Notes: generated by a model from the letters alone, not told the origin. A stretch of DNA of 64,000 nucleotides from Flavobacterium subsaxonicum WB 4.1-42 = DSM 21790 (GCF_000422725.1 NZ_AUGP01000001.1:1-64000), one strand, 5' to 3'; shown: positions 8,509 to 17,567, numbered from the stretch's first letter. Translations and numbers: made by a program.

Positions 8509-8868
8509 ATGAAAGCCTTAAAACTTATCCTTATTGTTTTTGCAACGTTTTTAGTTAGCAATACTGTTAGTGCCCAGGAGCAAAAAACGGTTCAGACTGC
8601 TGTTATTAAAACCGCTATTTACTGCGACCATTGCAAGCACTGCGAAACCTGTGGCGATAAATTTAACCAAAAACTGATTAAAGAAAAAGGCGTACAAATG
8701 GTGGTTCTGGACGAAAAGGCCATGACTATTAAAGTTACGTACAACAGCAAAAAGACCGACCTTAATAAAATAAAACTGGCTATAAGCAAATTAGGCTATG
8801 ATGCCGATGATGTTAAGGCCGAAGCCGTTGCTTACGAAGGCCTGGACGACTGCTGCAAGAAAGGATAA
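8509..8868 (+). CDS. Exported heavy-metal-associated (HMA) domain protein
   Basis: The 119-residue product has a signal peptide (residues 1-22, ending VSAQE) followed by one ferredoxin-like HMA fold. Instead of the simple GMTCxxC loop it carries IYCDHCKHCETCG, five cysteines and histidines clustered at about residues 43-53, and ends with DDCCKKG. This suggests binding of a soft metal such as copper, zinc or mercury in the periplasm. The second half (VQMVVLDEKAMTIKVTYNSKKTDLNKIKLAISKLGYDAD) is the usual beta-alpha-beta of HMA domains. There is no neighbouring P-type ATPase, so the partner is unknown. It has its own promoter at 8482. Confidence 0.8.
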   Translation: MKALKLILIVFATFLVSNTVSAQEQKTVQTAVIKTAIYCDHCKHCETCGDKFNQKLIKEKGVQMVVLDEKAMTIKVTYNSKKTDLNKIKLAISKLGYDADDVKAEAVAYEGLDDCCKKG

Positions 8869-9008
8869 GCCTTTTTATCCCATCATAAAATTTAATATTT
8901 TGATGTTGCATACCGGCAATGATGTCTGCCCTGAACCGCTGCCCGCGCAGCTGATGACGTCTGTTTAATGGCCTATGCCACTATACATGTATTAATTCAA
9001 GGCAAATT

Positions 9009-10268
9009 ATGACGCGTTTTAAAAGACACATTGCTCCGCTACAAAAAATTCCGTATTTACCGTACCTGCTTAAATGGCTGCTTTTGGCACTGGCTATTGG
9101 CGTTTGCAGTGGGTCGGCATCAGCATTTTTTTTAAATGCGTTAGACTGGGTTACCAACTTCCGCGAAAGCCATACCTGGATAATTGCCCTGCTCCCACTG
9201 GGCGGACTGATTATTGGCCTTACTTATCATTATTACGGTACCGGTATCGTGAAAGGCAACAACCTGCTGCTGGAAGAACTGCACACCCCAAAACAAATTA
9301 TACCATTTAAAATGGCGCCACTGGTGCTTTTTGGCACATTGGTAACGCATTTATTTGGAGGTTCGGCAGGGCGCGAAGGCACCGCAGTACAAATGGGTGG
9401 CGCTATTGCCGACCGCTTTACCCACATCTTCAAACTGAATGATTCCGACAGGAAAATCATTATTATAATGGGAATCAGCGCCGGGTTTGCATCGGTATTT
9501 GGCACGCCGCTGGCCGGGGCTTTATTTGCCTTAGAGGTTATGATACTTGGCCGTATGCGCTATCAGGCCATTGCACAAAGCTTTTTAGTTGCTTACATTG
9601 CCCATTATACCTGCATGGCCTGGCAGGTGTCGCATACGCATTACCACATTCCGGTTGTGCCGGCTATGCAGCCTGTAACTATATTGTGGATCGTGTTAGC
9701 AGGGATACTATTCGGTATAACCGCCCTGCTGTTCTCGCAAAGCATGCATTTTTTCAGCAATTTATTTAAGAAGATAAACTACCCACCATTGCGCCCCGTA
9801 ATTGGCGGCGTAGTTATAGCCTTAGCCGTTTGGGCGTTGGGCACCACTAAATACATAGGATTGGGCATCCCTACCATTTTAGAATCGTTCGAAACACAAC
9901 AGCCAGCATACGCCTTTCTGCTCAAATTAACGTTAACGGCTTTTACCTTGGGTGCCGGGTTTAAGGGCGGCGAGGTTACCCCCCTGTTTTTTATTGGTGC
10001 TGCATTGGGCAATGCTTTGTTTTTGTTTGTGCCGCTGCCCATAGCTTTGCTGGCGGGGATGGGGTTTGTAGCGGTATTTTCTGGGGCAACCAATACCCCC
10101 ATTGCCTGTACTATTATGGGCATGGAACTGTTTGGCTACCAGTGTGGCCTATATATTGGCCTTGCCTGCGTGGTGGCTTATTTTTGCTCAGGCAGTAAAG
10201 GTATTTACACATCGCAAATAATTGGCGGGCCTAAGTATTTTCTGTATAAAAGGTTTGGTACAAAATAA
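9009..10268 (+). CDS. ClC-type voltage-gated chloride channel family protein
   Basis: The 419-residue protein has about 10-12 membrane helices and the three ClC signature loops. GGSAGREGTAVQMGG (about 117-131) is the GxxGREGP-type motif carrying the external gating Glu. GISAGFASVFGTPLAGALFALE follows at about 154. GGEVTPLFFIGAALG (about 318) replaces the usual GxFxP. The usual N-terminal helix is followed by GVCSGSASAFFL, a variant of the GSGIP selectivity loop. It probably exchanges chloride or another small anion for protons. Conserved Tyr at GLYIG near the C-terminus fits the central anion site. No CBS domains are attached. Confidence 0.9.
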   Translation: MTRFKRHIAPLQKIPYLPYLLKWLLLALAIGVCSGSASAFFLNALDWVTNFRESHTWIIALLPLGGLIIGLTYHYYGTGIVKGNNLLLEELHTPKQIIPFKMAPLVLFGTLVTHLFGGSAGREGTAVQMGGAIADRFTHIFKLNDSDRKIIIIMGISAGFASVFGTPLAGALFALEVMILGRMRYQAIAQSFLVAYIAHYTCMAWQVSHTHYHIPVVPAMQPVTILWIVLAGILFGITALLFSQSMHFFSNLFKKINYPPLRPVIGGVVIALAVWALGTTKYIGLGIPTILESFETQQPAYAFLLKLTLTAFTLGAGFKGGEVTPLFFIGAALGNALFLFVPLPIALLAGMGFVAVFSGATNTPIACTIMGMELFGYQCGLYIGLACVVAYFCSGSKGIYTSQIIGGPKYFLYKRFGTK

Positions 10269-10293
10269 TTTATTTTAATAAATTTACCTCATT

Positions 10294-10935
10294 ATGAAAA
10301 AAGTATTTATTAGGCTTAGTATTTTTTTGGGTGCCTTAATTGTTGTTTTTTACGTTTGTAAAATTACCGGCATTTATAGATTGCACACCTGCGTAACAAT
10401 GGCTAATGAGCCTGCCCTTATGCCAAATTCGTTATTTGCAACGTCTAATCTAAAGACCGAAAAATCGGGCGATCTTATTACATTTAAACACGATACTGCC
10501 CTGTTTGTTTTTAGGCTTGTGGCAAAAGAAGGCGATGTGTTATTAATAAAAAATGGCAGCCTGTATGTAAATAACGTTAATTTAGATACCAAAGCCACCA
10601 AACATTCTTATCTGGTCAGCGAGCAACAATTCTTAAAATTATCACCAAGGCCTTATGCAATGCCTTCGCCTAATGGCGGATATATTGTTTTAATGGAAGA
10701 TAATATTGCCCGTAAAGCCGGATTAGCTAACTATAAACAAATTGCTCAACAAAACGAGTCTGACCCCTACATTGTTAAAATATATGGTAAAGCCTGGAAT
10801 AAAGATTTTTTTGGCCCGCTAACAATTCCTGAAAATAAATTATTTGTGTTGGGCGATAATCGTGACAATGCTTTCGATTCAAGGTATTTTGGACTTGTTG
10901 ATAAAGAAAATCTTGTTGGGGTTGTACTAAAATAA
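10294..10935 (+). CDS. Signal peptidase I (S26) homologue lacking the catalytic dyad
   Basis: This 213-residue protein has one N-terminal membrane helix (residues about 5-24) and an S26-like fold: TMANEPALMPNSL (box B position), GDLITF (box C), FVFRLVAKEGD (box D) and GDNRDNAFDSRYFG (box E, near residue 190). In active signal peptidases box B carries Ser in SMxPTL and box D carries Lys in KRVIG. Here these positions read Ala37 (ANEPAL) and Phe73 (FRLVA). Box E is intact, so the fold is clear, but the protein is probably not a protease. It stands alone after the ClC gene, and a bidirectional hairpin follows. Confidence 0.8.
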   Translation: MKKVFIRLSIFLGALIVVFYVCKITGIYRLHTCVTMANEPALMPNSLFATSNLKTEKSGDLITFKHDTALFVFRLVAKEGDVLLIKNGSLYVNNVNLDTKATKHSYLVSEQQFLKLSPRPYAMPSPNGGYIVLMEDNIARKAGLANYKQIAQQNESDPYIVKIYGKAWNKDFFGPLTIPENKLFVLGDNRDNAFDSRYFGLVDKENLVGVVLK

Positions 10936-10965
10936 AACCCGGCACTTACACAAGAAACCGGGTTT
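10935..10965. terminator. Bidirectional terminator hairpin
   Basis: AAACCCGG at 10935 pairs with CCGGGTTT at 10958. It lies between the convergent signal-peptidase homologue and the NmrA-like gene and could serve both. Confidence 0.65.
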
Positions 10966-10977
10966 ACATTGCATAAT

Positions 10978-11841
10978 TTAGTTACCGTAAACAGTTTGCA
11001 AATACGCTTTTAACGGAGTTGGTTCTCTATCCAAAAGTTTCGGAAGATCGGTATTTTGGGTGTTGAATTCATCGGCTTTAATGGCTTGGGCAAAATCGCT
11101 TAACATGCCCACGTAAAATGGCGGTACACCGGCGGCGGTTAAGGCCTGTGCAAATTCTTCAGAAGTCGGACTGATGTAAGGCACTTCCTTTCCGGAAATT
11201 TCTGAAAGGATTTGCGCGATCTCTGCAAACGAATACGAAACATCTGCTGCTATGGTATACTCTTTATTATCATGCCCGGTTGTGGTTAGCACATTGGCGG
11301 CTGCCTGTGCCATATCGCTACGTGTGGCAAAGGGTACCCTGCCCTCGCCTGCCGGAAAATACACCCCTGTTTCTACGGCCTTTTCGCCAATAAACTGGGG
11401 CAGAACATCGGCATACAGGTTGTTGTTAAGGAGCGTATAGGTAAGTTCGGACTTTCTAAGATAATCAGATGTCCTGGCATGCACATCGGCAATATCTCCG
11501 GTAAGCGAATTATTAATGTCTTTAACATCGGCACTGGTATAAATTACGTGCTTAACGCCGTTTTGCTTAGCCGCATCTATAACGTTGGCATGCTGCCTGA
11601 ACCTGTCGTCCATATCGGCCGAAGAGATTAGCAGCACCGTATCTATCCCCGTAAGGGCGGTGTTTAGCGAGTTGGTATTTTTGTAATCGCCAATGCGAAT
11701 ATCAATGCCTTTTGCCTTAAAATCGGCTGCCTTGTTTTCATCGCGTGCCAGCGCTGCAATTTGCGATGCCGGAAGTTTTTCCAGTAAAAAATTTATGGTG
11801 GCGGTGCCCAAATGGCCGGTAGATCCTGTAACTAAAATCAT
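10978..11841 (-). CDS. NmrA/QorB-like NAD(P)H-dependent oxidoreductase
   Basis: The 287-residue enzyme starts MILVTGSTGHLGTATINFL, a Rossmann GxxGxxG nucleotide-binding loop, then RIGDYKN, a GIDTVLLISS strand and VIYTSADVKD. It lacks the classical YxxxK of short-chain dehydrogenases, like the atypical SDR family NmrA/QorB (YtfG), which reduces quinones with NADPH or acts as a redox sensor. It is transcribed divergently from an HxlR-type regulator. The QorB plus HxlR (YtfG/YtfH-like) pair is a recurrent arrangement, and the regulator probably controls this gene in response to quinone or electrophile stress. Confidence 0.85.
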   Translation of the reverse strand: MILVTGSTGHLGTATINFLLEKLPASQIAALARDENKAADFKAKGIDIRIGDYKNTNSLNTALTGIDTVLLISSADMDDRFRQHANVIDAAKQNGVKHVIYTSADVKDINNSLTGDIADVHARTSDYLRKSELTYTLLNNNLYADVLPQFIGEKAVETGVYFPAGEGRVPFATRSDMAQAAANVLTTTGHDNKEYTIAADVSYSFAEIAQILSEISGKEVPYISPTSEEFAQALTAAGVPPFYVGMLSDFAQAIKADEFNTQNTDLPKLLDREPTPLKAYLQTVYGN

Positions 11842-11968
11842 TTTTATGTAATTAAGATGTTGTACATTATTTGTACTGCAAACTTATTTATATTTGCTAT
11901 CTAAATTATAGTACTATGCTTTTGGATAGCGATACCCTAAAGGATAGCATTGTTAAAAACAACACGTT
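11842..11968. promoter_or_regulatory. Divergent control region of the QorB-like/HxlR pair
   Basis: TATATTTG (11889-11896) is a plus-strand -7 element for the HxlR gene. Candidate operator sequences are GTAC-N7-GTAC (11862-11876), just upstream of the minus-strand start codon, and GCTATC (11896-11901) with two inverted GGATAGC copies at 11924 and 11942. Winged-helix HxlR dimers bind such short symmetric sites; which of these is used is inference. Confidence 0.45.
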
Positions 11969-12328
11969 ATGGAAACCCAGGATTGCCTGCCCGGAATAGT
12001 TAACTGCCCAAAAGAAGCTATTATGCCCGTAAAAGATGCCCTGGAGGCGTTGAGCGGAAAATGGAAGATACCTATACTGGTTTCGCTTAGCCGCGGTACA
12101 AAACGCTTTAAGGAAATTAGTAAAGAGGTTGGCGGTATTACCGATAAAATGCTGTCTAAAGAGTTAAAGGATCTGGAAATGAACCTGCTTGTGAGCCGCA
12201 AGGTGCTGGATACCTTTCCGCCCACGGTAGAGTATTCGTGGACAGACCATAGCCGTACGCTTGGCAAGCTGATACACGAGTTACAGTCCTGGGGCAAACT
12301 GCACCGAAAAAAGATTATAGAAGGGTAA
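11969..12328 (+). CDS. HxlR-family transcriptional regulator
   Basis: The 119-residue protein is a stand-alone HxlR winged helix. DALEALSGKWKIPILVSLSRGTKRFKEI (about residues 24-51) is the typical start, followed by the recognition-helix segment ITDKMLSKELKDLEMNLLVSRK, then FPPTVEYSWTDHSRTL, and a C-terminal dimer helix LGKLIHELQSWG. A Cys near the N-terminus (Cys7 or Cys13, in DCLPGIVNCPKE) sits where redox-sensing members such as YodB/QorR carry their reactive cysteine, which fits control of the divergent quinone-reductase-like gene. This second point is inference from family knowledge. Confidence 0.9.
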   Translation: METQDCLPGIVNCPKEAIMPVKDALEALSGKWKIPILVSLSRGTKRFKEISKEVGGITDKMLSKELKDLEMNLLVSRKVLDTFPPTVEYSWTDHSRTLGKLIHELQSWGKLHRKKIIEG

Positions 12329-12338
12329 GTTGGTTGTT

Positions 12339-12436
12339 GGTTGATGGTTATTAGTTGATGGTTGTTGGTTGATGGTTATTGGTTGATGGTTATTGGTTGA
12401 TGGTTATTGGTTGATGGTTATTGGTTGTTAGTTGTT
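12339..12436. repeat. 14-bp tandem array 1 (GGTTGATGGTTATT x7)
   Basis: Seven consecutive 14-bp units start at 12339, 12353, 12367, 12381, 12395, 12409 and 12423. The middle four are identical; the outer ones vary (AGTTGATGGTTGTT, GGTTGTTAGTTGTT). It lies immediately after the HxlR stop, between convergent genes, and has no coding potential. Confidence 0.9.
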
Positions 12437-12456
12437 GGTTGTCGGCCTGCTGATTT

Positions 12457-12568
12457 CTATCATCTCAAGTCTATCATCTCAAGTCTATCATCTTAAGTCT
12501 ATCATCTTAACTCTATCATCTTAAATCTATCATTTTAACTCTATAATCTTAACTCTATCATCTCCCCC
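12457..12568. repeat. 14-bp tandem array 2 (CTATCATCTTAACT x8)
   Basis: Eight 14-bp units start every 14 bases from 12457 to 12555, drifting from CTATCATCTCAAGT to CTATCATCTTAACT. It abuts the stop of the T9SS adhesin on the minus strand. It has the same period as array 1 but an unrelated sequence. Confidence 0.9.
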
Positions 12569-15500
12569 TACCGCACCATACTAAAATGCCCTTTATACTG
12601 CTTGCCGTTGCTGCGTATTACCACAAACCAATAATCGGTGCTGGGTAGTGCTTGGCCGTTGTAGGTGCCATCCCACGCTTCGAGGTAGCTTAGCTCGGTT
12701 AACAGTTTGCCATAGCGGTCGAATATCCGTGTTTTTAAGCCCGGCTCGTAAGCGGCAAATTTTACGTGCCAGTTGTCGTGGCTGCCATCGCCATTGGGCG
12801 TAAAAAATTTAGGGTAATTGAGCAGGTATACCTCTTTATCTGTACCGCCGCAGCCGTTTTTATCGCGCACATAAATAGTATAGACACCAATTTCAAGATC
12901 AGTAAAAATATTGCTGTCCTGGTAATTGGCCCCGTCTATAGAATATTCATAACTACCAATACTTGCTGACGATACATACACCTCGACGGTATTATCGTCA
13001 TCGGTCCAGTCGTTAATTTCGATGCTGCTTATTGTGGCACTGTTAGATAGTACCACCGTAAAATTTTTAGTAACCGTGCATACTACATCGCCGTGGTTTT
13101 GGGTAACGGTAAGCCAGTAACTACCCGCCTGGGTAATGGTAATGTAGTTTGTGGTTGCGCCTGTAGACCAGGTGTAGCTATCAAAAGTACGGCCGGCACT
13201 AATGGTTATCTGGCTGTTCTCGCAAAGGTACAGCGTATCTTCTATCGGGATAACCGGCACAGCAATCACCGTAAGGGTAATGGTAACCACCTGGTGGCAT
13301 TTATCGGCAGAGTCTACCCTTACATAAATGGTATTAATGCCAACAGTAACAGCATAAGCCGCAGGGTCCGCTATTAACCCCGAGGTATCGGCAGTATTGG
13401 CAGCGATGGCCGATGTGTAGTAACTAAAGGTAACACCACCATCAACCGTAATTTGCGAATTATAAGCGGTAAGGTCTACAATTTCTGAATTATCGTTTAA
13501 ATCATCGCACACATAATTGGCCACATCACTAACCGGTATACTCGGGCTAATTATAGTAACCGTAACGGCAAGCCTTGCCTGGCTTTCGCAGCCATCAATG
13601 GTTTGTGTGCCATAGTAGGTAGTTCCGCTGATCAAAGCGGTATCAGAAGCTAACAGGGTGCCCGAGGTGGCGGCATCGTACCATTGCAGGCCAGTGCCTG
13701 TAGCTTCTAAAAGGGCAACCGTTGGGTTTTGGGTGGTGCAAAATTGCTGTGCGGCGGCACCAGTTGGCGCGGCAACATCCAACACCTGTATGGTTATGGA
13801 CACGCGTAGGCTTTCGCAGATGTTTACCGTTTGCGTGGCATAGTACGTGCCGGTTTGCAATAGCGCCGATGCCGATAAAGCACTACCTCCTGTAGCATTG
13901 GCGTACCATTGCACATTGGTTCCGGTAACGGAAATAGTACTTGTAGTGGCATTATTATAAACACAAAATATTTGTGGCGATGCCGCAACAGGCAATGGCT
14001 CGCCGTTAACATAAGCATTGATTATGGCAATGGCAGGATCTGAAACGCACCCTAAACTATTTTTGGTAAGAATGTTATACGTGCCCGGGGCAATATTGCT
14101 CAGCGTAGTCGTGCTAACCCAGGTAGCCCCGTTATTAAAGCTGTAGGCAGTTTGAGAGTCGGCAATGGTTATTGTTCCCGTTGGGGTAATACAGTCGGGT
14201 TGGGTAATGTTTAATATTGGCACCGGCGGAAACCCTGATGCCGCAGGTATGGTTGCAGTAGCCGCTAAAGACGCACAACCCGCAGCATTTTTAACCATTA
14301 TCAGGTAATCTCCGGGCACGGCATTTAAGGTATTCGTAGTGACCCATGTAGCACCGTTATCAAAACTATAATAAGGCGAAGCATCCTGTACGGTAAGCGT
14401 ACCCAGTGCATCGGCACAGGTTAGCGGGGCGGCAGCAGTAACGGTTGGCGTGGCAGGCAATGCACCTCCCAGCTCAACATGGGCAATGGTTATGGCCGAT
14501 ATACAGCCCGAACTATTTTTAGCGGTTACATTATAATCGCCTTCGGGCAGATTGCTAAAAAGTGTGGTGGCAACATAATTGGTACCATCTATACTGTAGG
14601 TATTTCCGGCAGGTGCGGTAATGGTTAGCGAACCGTTAGACGTGGCACAATCGGCGGGTGTGGTGGTAACCGTAGGCGCATTGGGGGCGGGGTTTACCAC
14701 AATGGTAATTATATTAGAAACCACCCTGCAAGTGACTGATGTTATTGTTTCTGCCTGCGCCGTGGCCATGCGATACATATAAGTGCCTGCCGTTTGTGGC
14801 TGCACTGTAAGCGTTGTATTGGTCTCGCCTGGCATGTCGGTCCACGTGGTGCCGCTATCGGTGCTTACCTGCCATTGGTACGACGGGTCGGAATATACAG
14901 ACGTGGTAATACTGCCCGTAAACGTGTATTGCGGCACCTGCCCTTCGCACACATTAAAGCTCGTGGCCGTATTGTTATTAACTACCGATGTTACCAAAGG
15001 CCCGCAGGCCCTAAAGGTAATATCGTCCAAGGCAATATCGTTGCCGGGGGCTGCCCCTACCTTGTTGTTCCGCATACGGATAACAACGGTATCTACGCCC
15101 GCAGGGGTATCAAAATAAAAACCGTACTGTGTCCACAATGCGCTACCGGCCATAGCTATATTACCCGTATTGTAAGATGCCAGTATAGTACCCGACTCAC
15201 TTTCTATGGTAAAGGTAATGTTGGGCGTACTGGTATCGTTGCTTTTAAGCAGGTTCATAATCCAGGAAGCAAACTCGTAGGTGGTATCGGGGCAAAGGCC
15301 GGTTACGGTTTTTTTGTAAAAATAATCGGTTATGCTAAGGCTGGCGTTAACCACCATCATATAGCCGCCGCCGGTATGGTCGGTAGTGGTCCACCAGGTG
15401 CCGGGGGTATTGGTGGTGCTTTCTATAGTGTAGCTGCCATCGTTAGGAAAGTTAGCACTCGTGTAGGTATAGCTGGTAATTCCGCTGCCAAGCGCAGCGC

Positions 15501-15633
15501 CATGAATGGCGGTACCCGACCCAAAATCGATCTTTACAACAGGGTCGCCCAGGCTGCCAGAGCACAATTGCGCATGGAGTTGTGGTATATATAAAAGGCT
15601 AACTAAGAGACAGTAAAAACGTATACATTTCAT
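12568..15633 (-). CDS. Large T9SS-secreted surface protein with SprB-like and Ig-like domains
   Basis: The 1021-residue protein has a signal peptide (1-21, ending QLHAQ) and an N-terminal beta-domain to about residue 210 (CSGSLGDPVVKIDFGSG). An Ig-like domain (VCEGQVPQYTFTG...) follows, then three SprB-like repeats (about 315-540; each with TPADCATSNGSLTIT-type opening and YSIDGTNY or YSFDNGATW). Further Ig-like units contain VQWYANATGG and LQWYDAATSG. It ends in a type B T9SS sorting domain (FFTPNGDGSHDNW, RIFDRYGKLL, WDGTYNGQALPSTDYWFVV). It should be exported through the Sec and T9SS pathways to the cell surface. Adhesion or polymer binding is likely; no enzymatic motif was seen. Confidence 0.92.
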   Translation of the reverse strand: MKCIRFYCLLVSLLYIPQLHAQLCSGSLGDPVVKIDFGSGTAIHGAALGSGITSYTYTSANFPNDGSYTIESTTNTPGTWWTTTDHTGGGYMMVVNASLSITDYFYKKTVTGLCPDTTYEFASWIMNLLKSNDTSTPNITFTIESESGTILASYNTGNIAMAGSALWTQYGFYFDTPAGVDTVVIRMRNNKVGAAPGNDIALDDITFRACGPLVTSVVNNNTATSFNVCEGQVPQYTFTGSITTSVYSDPSYQWQVSTDSGTTWTDMPGETNTTLTVQPQTAGTYMYRMATAQAETITSVTCRVVSNIITIVVNPAPNAPTVTTTPADCATSNGSLTITAPAGNTYSIDGTNYVATTLFSNLPEGDYNVTAKNSSGCISAITIAHVELGGALPATPTVTAAAPLTCADALGTLTVQDASPYYSFDNGATWVTTNTLNAVPGDYLIMVKNAAGCASLAATATIPAASGFPPVPILNITQPDCITPTGTITIADSQTAYSFNNGATWVSTTTLSNIAPGTYNILTKNSLGCVSDPAIAIINAYVNGEPLPVAASPQIFCVYNNATTSTISVTGTNVQWYANATGGSALSASALLQTGTYYATQTVNICESLRVSITIQVLDVAAPTGAAAQQFCTTQNPTVALLEATGTGLQWYDAATSGTLLASDTALISGTTYYGTQTIDGCESQARLAVTVTIISPSIPVSDVANYVCDDLNDNSEIVDLTAYNSQITVDGGVTFSYYTSAIAANTADTSGLIADPAAYAVTVGINTIYVRVDSADKCHQVVTITLTVIAVPVIPIEDTLYLCENSQITISAGRTFDSYTWSTGATTNYITITQAGSYWLTVTQNHGDVVCTVTKNFTVVLSNSATISSIEINDWTDDDNTVEVYVSSASIGSYEYSIDGANYQDSNIFTDLEIGVYTIYVRDKNGCGGTDKEVYLLNYPKFFTPNGDGSHDNWHVKFAAYEPGLKTRIFDRYGKLLTELSYLEAWDGTYNGQALPSTDYWFVVIRSNGKQYKGHFSMVR

Positions 15634-15830
15634 GGTTGAATGATTTGTATGTACGAATGTATTGTATTACAATCCTCACAAATTAAATATGAGGTAAAGG
15701 GCTGCAATTTTGAGGTAAAGGCATCTTTATCACTTATTTTTACCCTCAGAAAATAATTAGTGTAAATAATACAATTATTTTTATCAACTTTGTTAGTATC
15801 CACCAACCACTTATAATTCAAACCTTAACA

Positions 15831-17519
15831 ATGCATTTACAATTACGCAAATATCTCGCAATCGTTTTCTTATTATCAGTTACAACTACTATAAAATCGC
15901 AAACTACGCCCGCTGCCATAACGGTAGACCTTAAAAACGAAATAGCCCCAATGGAACCCGTTTGGGCTTGGTTTGGTTATGATGAACCCAACTATACCTA
16001 CATGAAGGATGGCAAAAAGCTGCTATCGGAAATTGCCGCCCTTAGCCCCACCCCTGTTTATGTGCGCACCCACAGCCTGCTGGTTAGCGGCGATGGCGTT
16101 GCTGCCCTTAAGTGGGGGTCTACCAACGCTTATACCGAAGACGTTAAAGGCAACCCCGTTTATAACTGGACCATTGTTGACAGTATTTTTGATACCTATG
16201 TGCAGCGCGGTATGAAGCCCCTGGCGCAAATTGGGTTTATGCCCGAGGCTTTATCATCGCACCCGGTGCCCTACCGCCATTACTGGAAACCCGGCGACCC
16301 CTATACCGATATTATTACCGGGTGGGCCTATCCGCCAAAAGATTACGATAAATGGCGCAACCTGGTGTACGAATGGGTTAAGCACTGCGTGGCCCGCTAT
16401 GGCAAAAAAGAGGTGGAAAGCTGGTATTGGGAGGTGTGGAACGAACCCAACGGCCATTACTGGAAAGGCACGCAGGAAGAATTTTTTAAGATGTACGACT
16501 ATGCCGCCGACGGACTTAAAAAAGCCCTGCCAACCGCTAAAATTGGCGGTATTAATATTGCCGGTACCCGCACCAAGGGTGCCCTGGAGTGGACTAATAA
16601 TTTTGTAAAGCATTGTATTAGCGGCACCAACTATGCCACGGGTAAAAAAGGGTCGCCTTTAGAGGCCATACTTTTTCATGCCAAGGGCTGGCCAAAATCG
16701 GTAGACGGTGTGGTGCGTATGGATATGGCGCCACAGCTGCAGGATATAGAGGCCGGTTTTAAATTAACGGCATCGTATCCGGAAACGGAAGACCTGCCTA
16801 TTATCATTGGCGAATCTGACCCAGAGGGCTGCGCGGCCTGCGGTATGGCTACCAACCCGGAGAATGCTTATAGAAACGGCACCATGTATAGCAGCTACAC
16901 GGCAGCAACCTTTGCCCGTAAATATTTACTGGCCGATGCTACTAAAGTCAACTTTTTGGGGGCCGTATCATGGTCTTTTGAGTTTGAGAACCAACCGTGG
17001 TTTTACGGCTTTAGAGACCTGGCCACTAACGGTGTCGATAAGCCTGTGCTTAATGTTTTCAGGATGTTTGGCATGATGACCGGTAAACGCATTAAGGCAG
17101 AGAGCAACCGTATGCTTCCGCTACAGGAGGTGTTGAAAAACAGCGTAAGGGGCGCACAATCGGATATTGGGGCACTGGCAAACAAAGATAAAAAGAGTGC
17201 CGCTGTTATGGTCTGGAATTATCACGATGATGACAAACCGGGCCCTACCGAAGCCGTTAGCGTTACGATAACTAACATACCGGCCAAGAGTGCTACGCTA
17301 ACCATTTATATGATCGATAAAGACAACAGCAACTCGTATGAGGTGTGGAAAGCTATGGGTTCTCCTCAAAATCCGACACAGGAACAGATTGCCACGTTAG
17401 AAAAATCGGGCCAGCTAAAAAGTATCAGTACAAAAACCATAAAACCAACTTTAGGTAAAGCAATCATTTCGTTACAATTAGCCCGTCAGGGTGTAGCTCT
17501 GATTAAGCTGGACTGGTAA
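15831..17519 (+). CDS. Exported GH39-like glycoside hydrolase (beta-xylosidase family)
   Basis: The 562-residue enzyme has a signal peptide (to about residue 23) and a (beta/alpha)8 barrel. WYWEVWNEPNGHYW at about 199-212 contains the acid/base Glu205 of clan A glycosidases, and PIIIGESDPEG has the putative nucleophile Glu328. The wording around WNEPN and the length fit GH39 beta-xylosidases and iduronidases. A C-terminal beta-sandwich (about 450-562) follows the barrel as in that family. It probably removes xylosyl or related units from plant or algal glycans in the periplasm. Its neighbours (MarR-GNAT, esterase) are separate transcription units, so this is not a full polysaccharide utilisation locus. 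Confidence 0.85.
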   Translation: MHLQLRKYLAIVFLLSVTTTIKSQTTPAAITVDLKNEIAPMEPVWAWFGYDEPNYTYMKDGKKLLSEIAALSPTPVYVRTHSLLVSGDGVAALKWGSTNAYTEDVKGNPVYNWTIVDSIFDTYVQRGMKPLAQIGFMPEALSSHPVPYRHYWKPGDPYTDIITGWAYPPKDYDKWRNLVYEWVKHCVARYGKKEVESWYWEVWNEPNGHYWKGTQEEFFKMYDYAADGLKKALPTAKIGGINIAGTRTKGALEWTNNFVKHCISGTNYATGKKGSPLEAILFHAKGWPKSVDGVVRMDMAPQLQDIEAGFKLTASYPETEDLPIIIGESDPEGCAACGMATNPENAYRNGTMYSSYTAATFARKYLLADATKVNFLGAVSWSFEFENQPWFYGFRDLATNGVDKPVLNVFRMFGMMTGKRIKAESNRMLPLQEVLKNSVRGAQSDIGALANKDKKSAAVMVWNYHDDDKPGPTEAVSVTITNIPAKSATLTIYMIDKDNSNSYEVWKAMGSPQNPTQEQIATLEKSGQLKSISTKTIKPTLGKAIISLQLARQGVALIKLDW

Positions 17520-17567
17520 ATTTCACCTTAAAATTTTTCGAAACATTCTTAAATCAAAAATAATTTA

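Noticed and set aside
12339..12568. CRISPR-like array
   Set aside because: The 14-bp units are contiguous with no spacers, and no cas gene is near.
14794..15594. 266-residue plus-strand frame
   Set aside because: It is antisense to the T9SS adhesin; the opposite strand has a signal peptide, domains and a sorting signal, whereas this frame has none.
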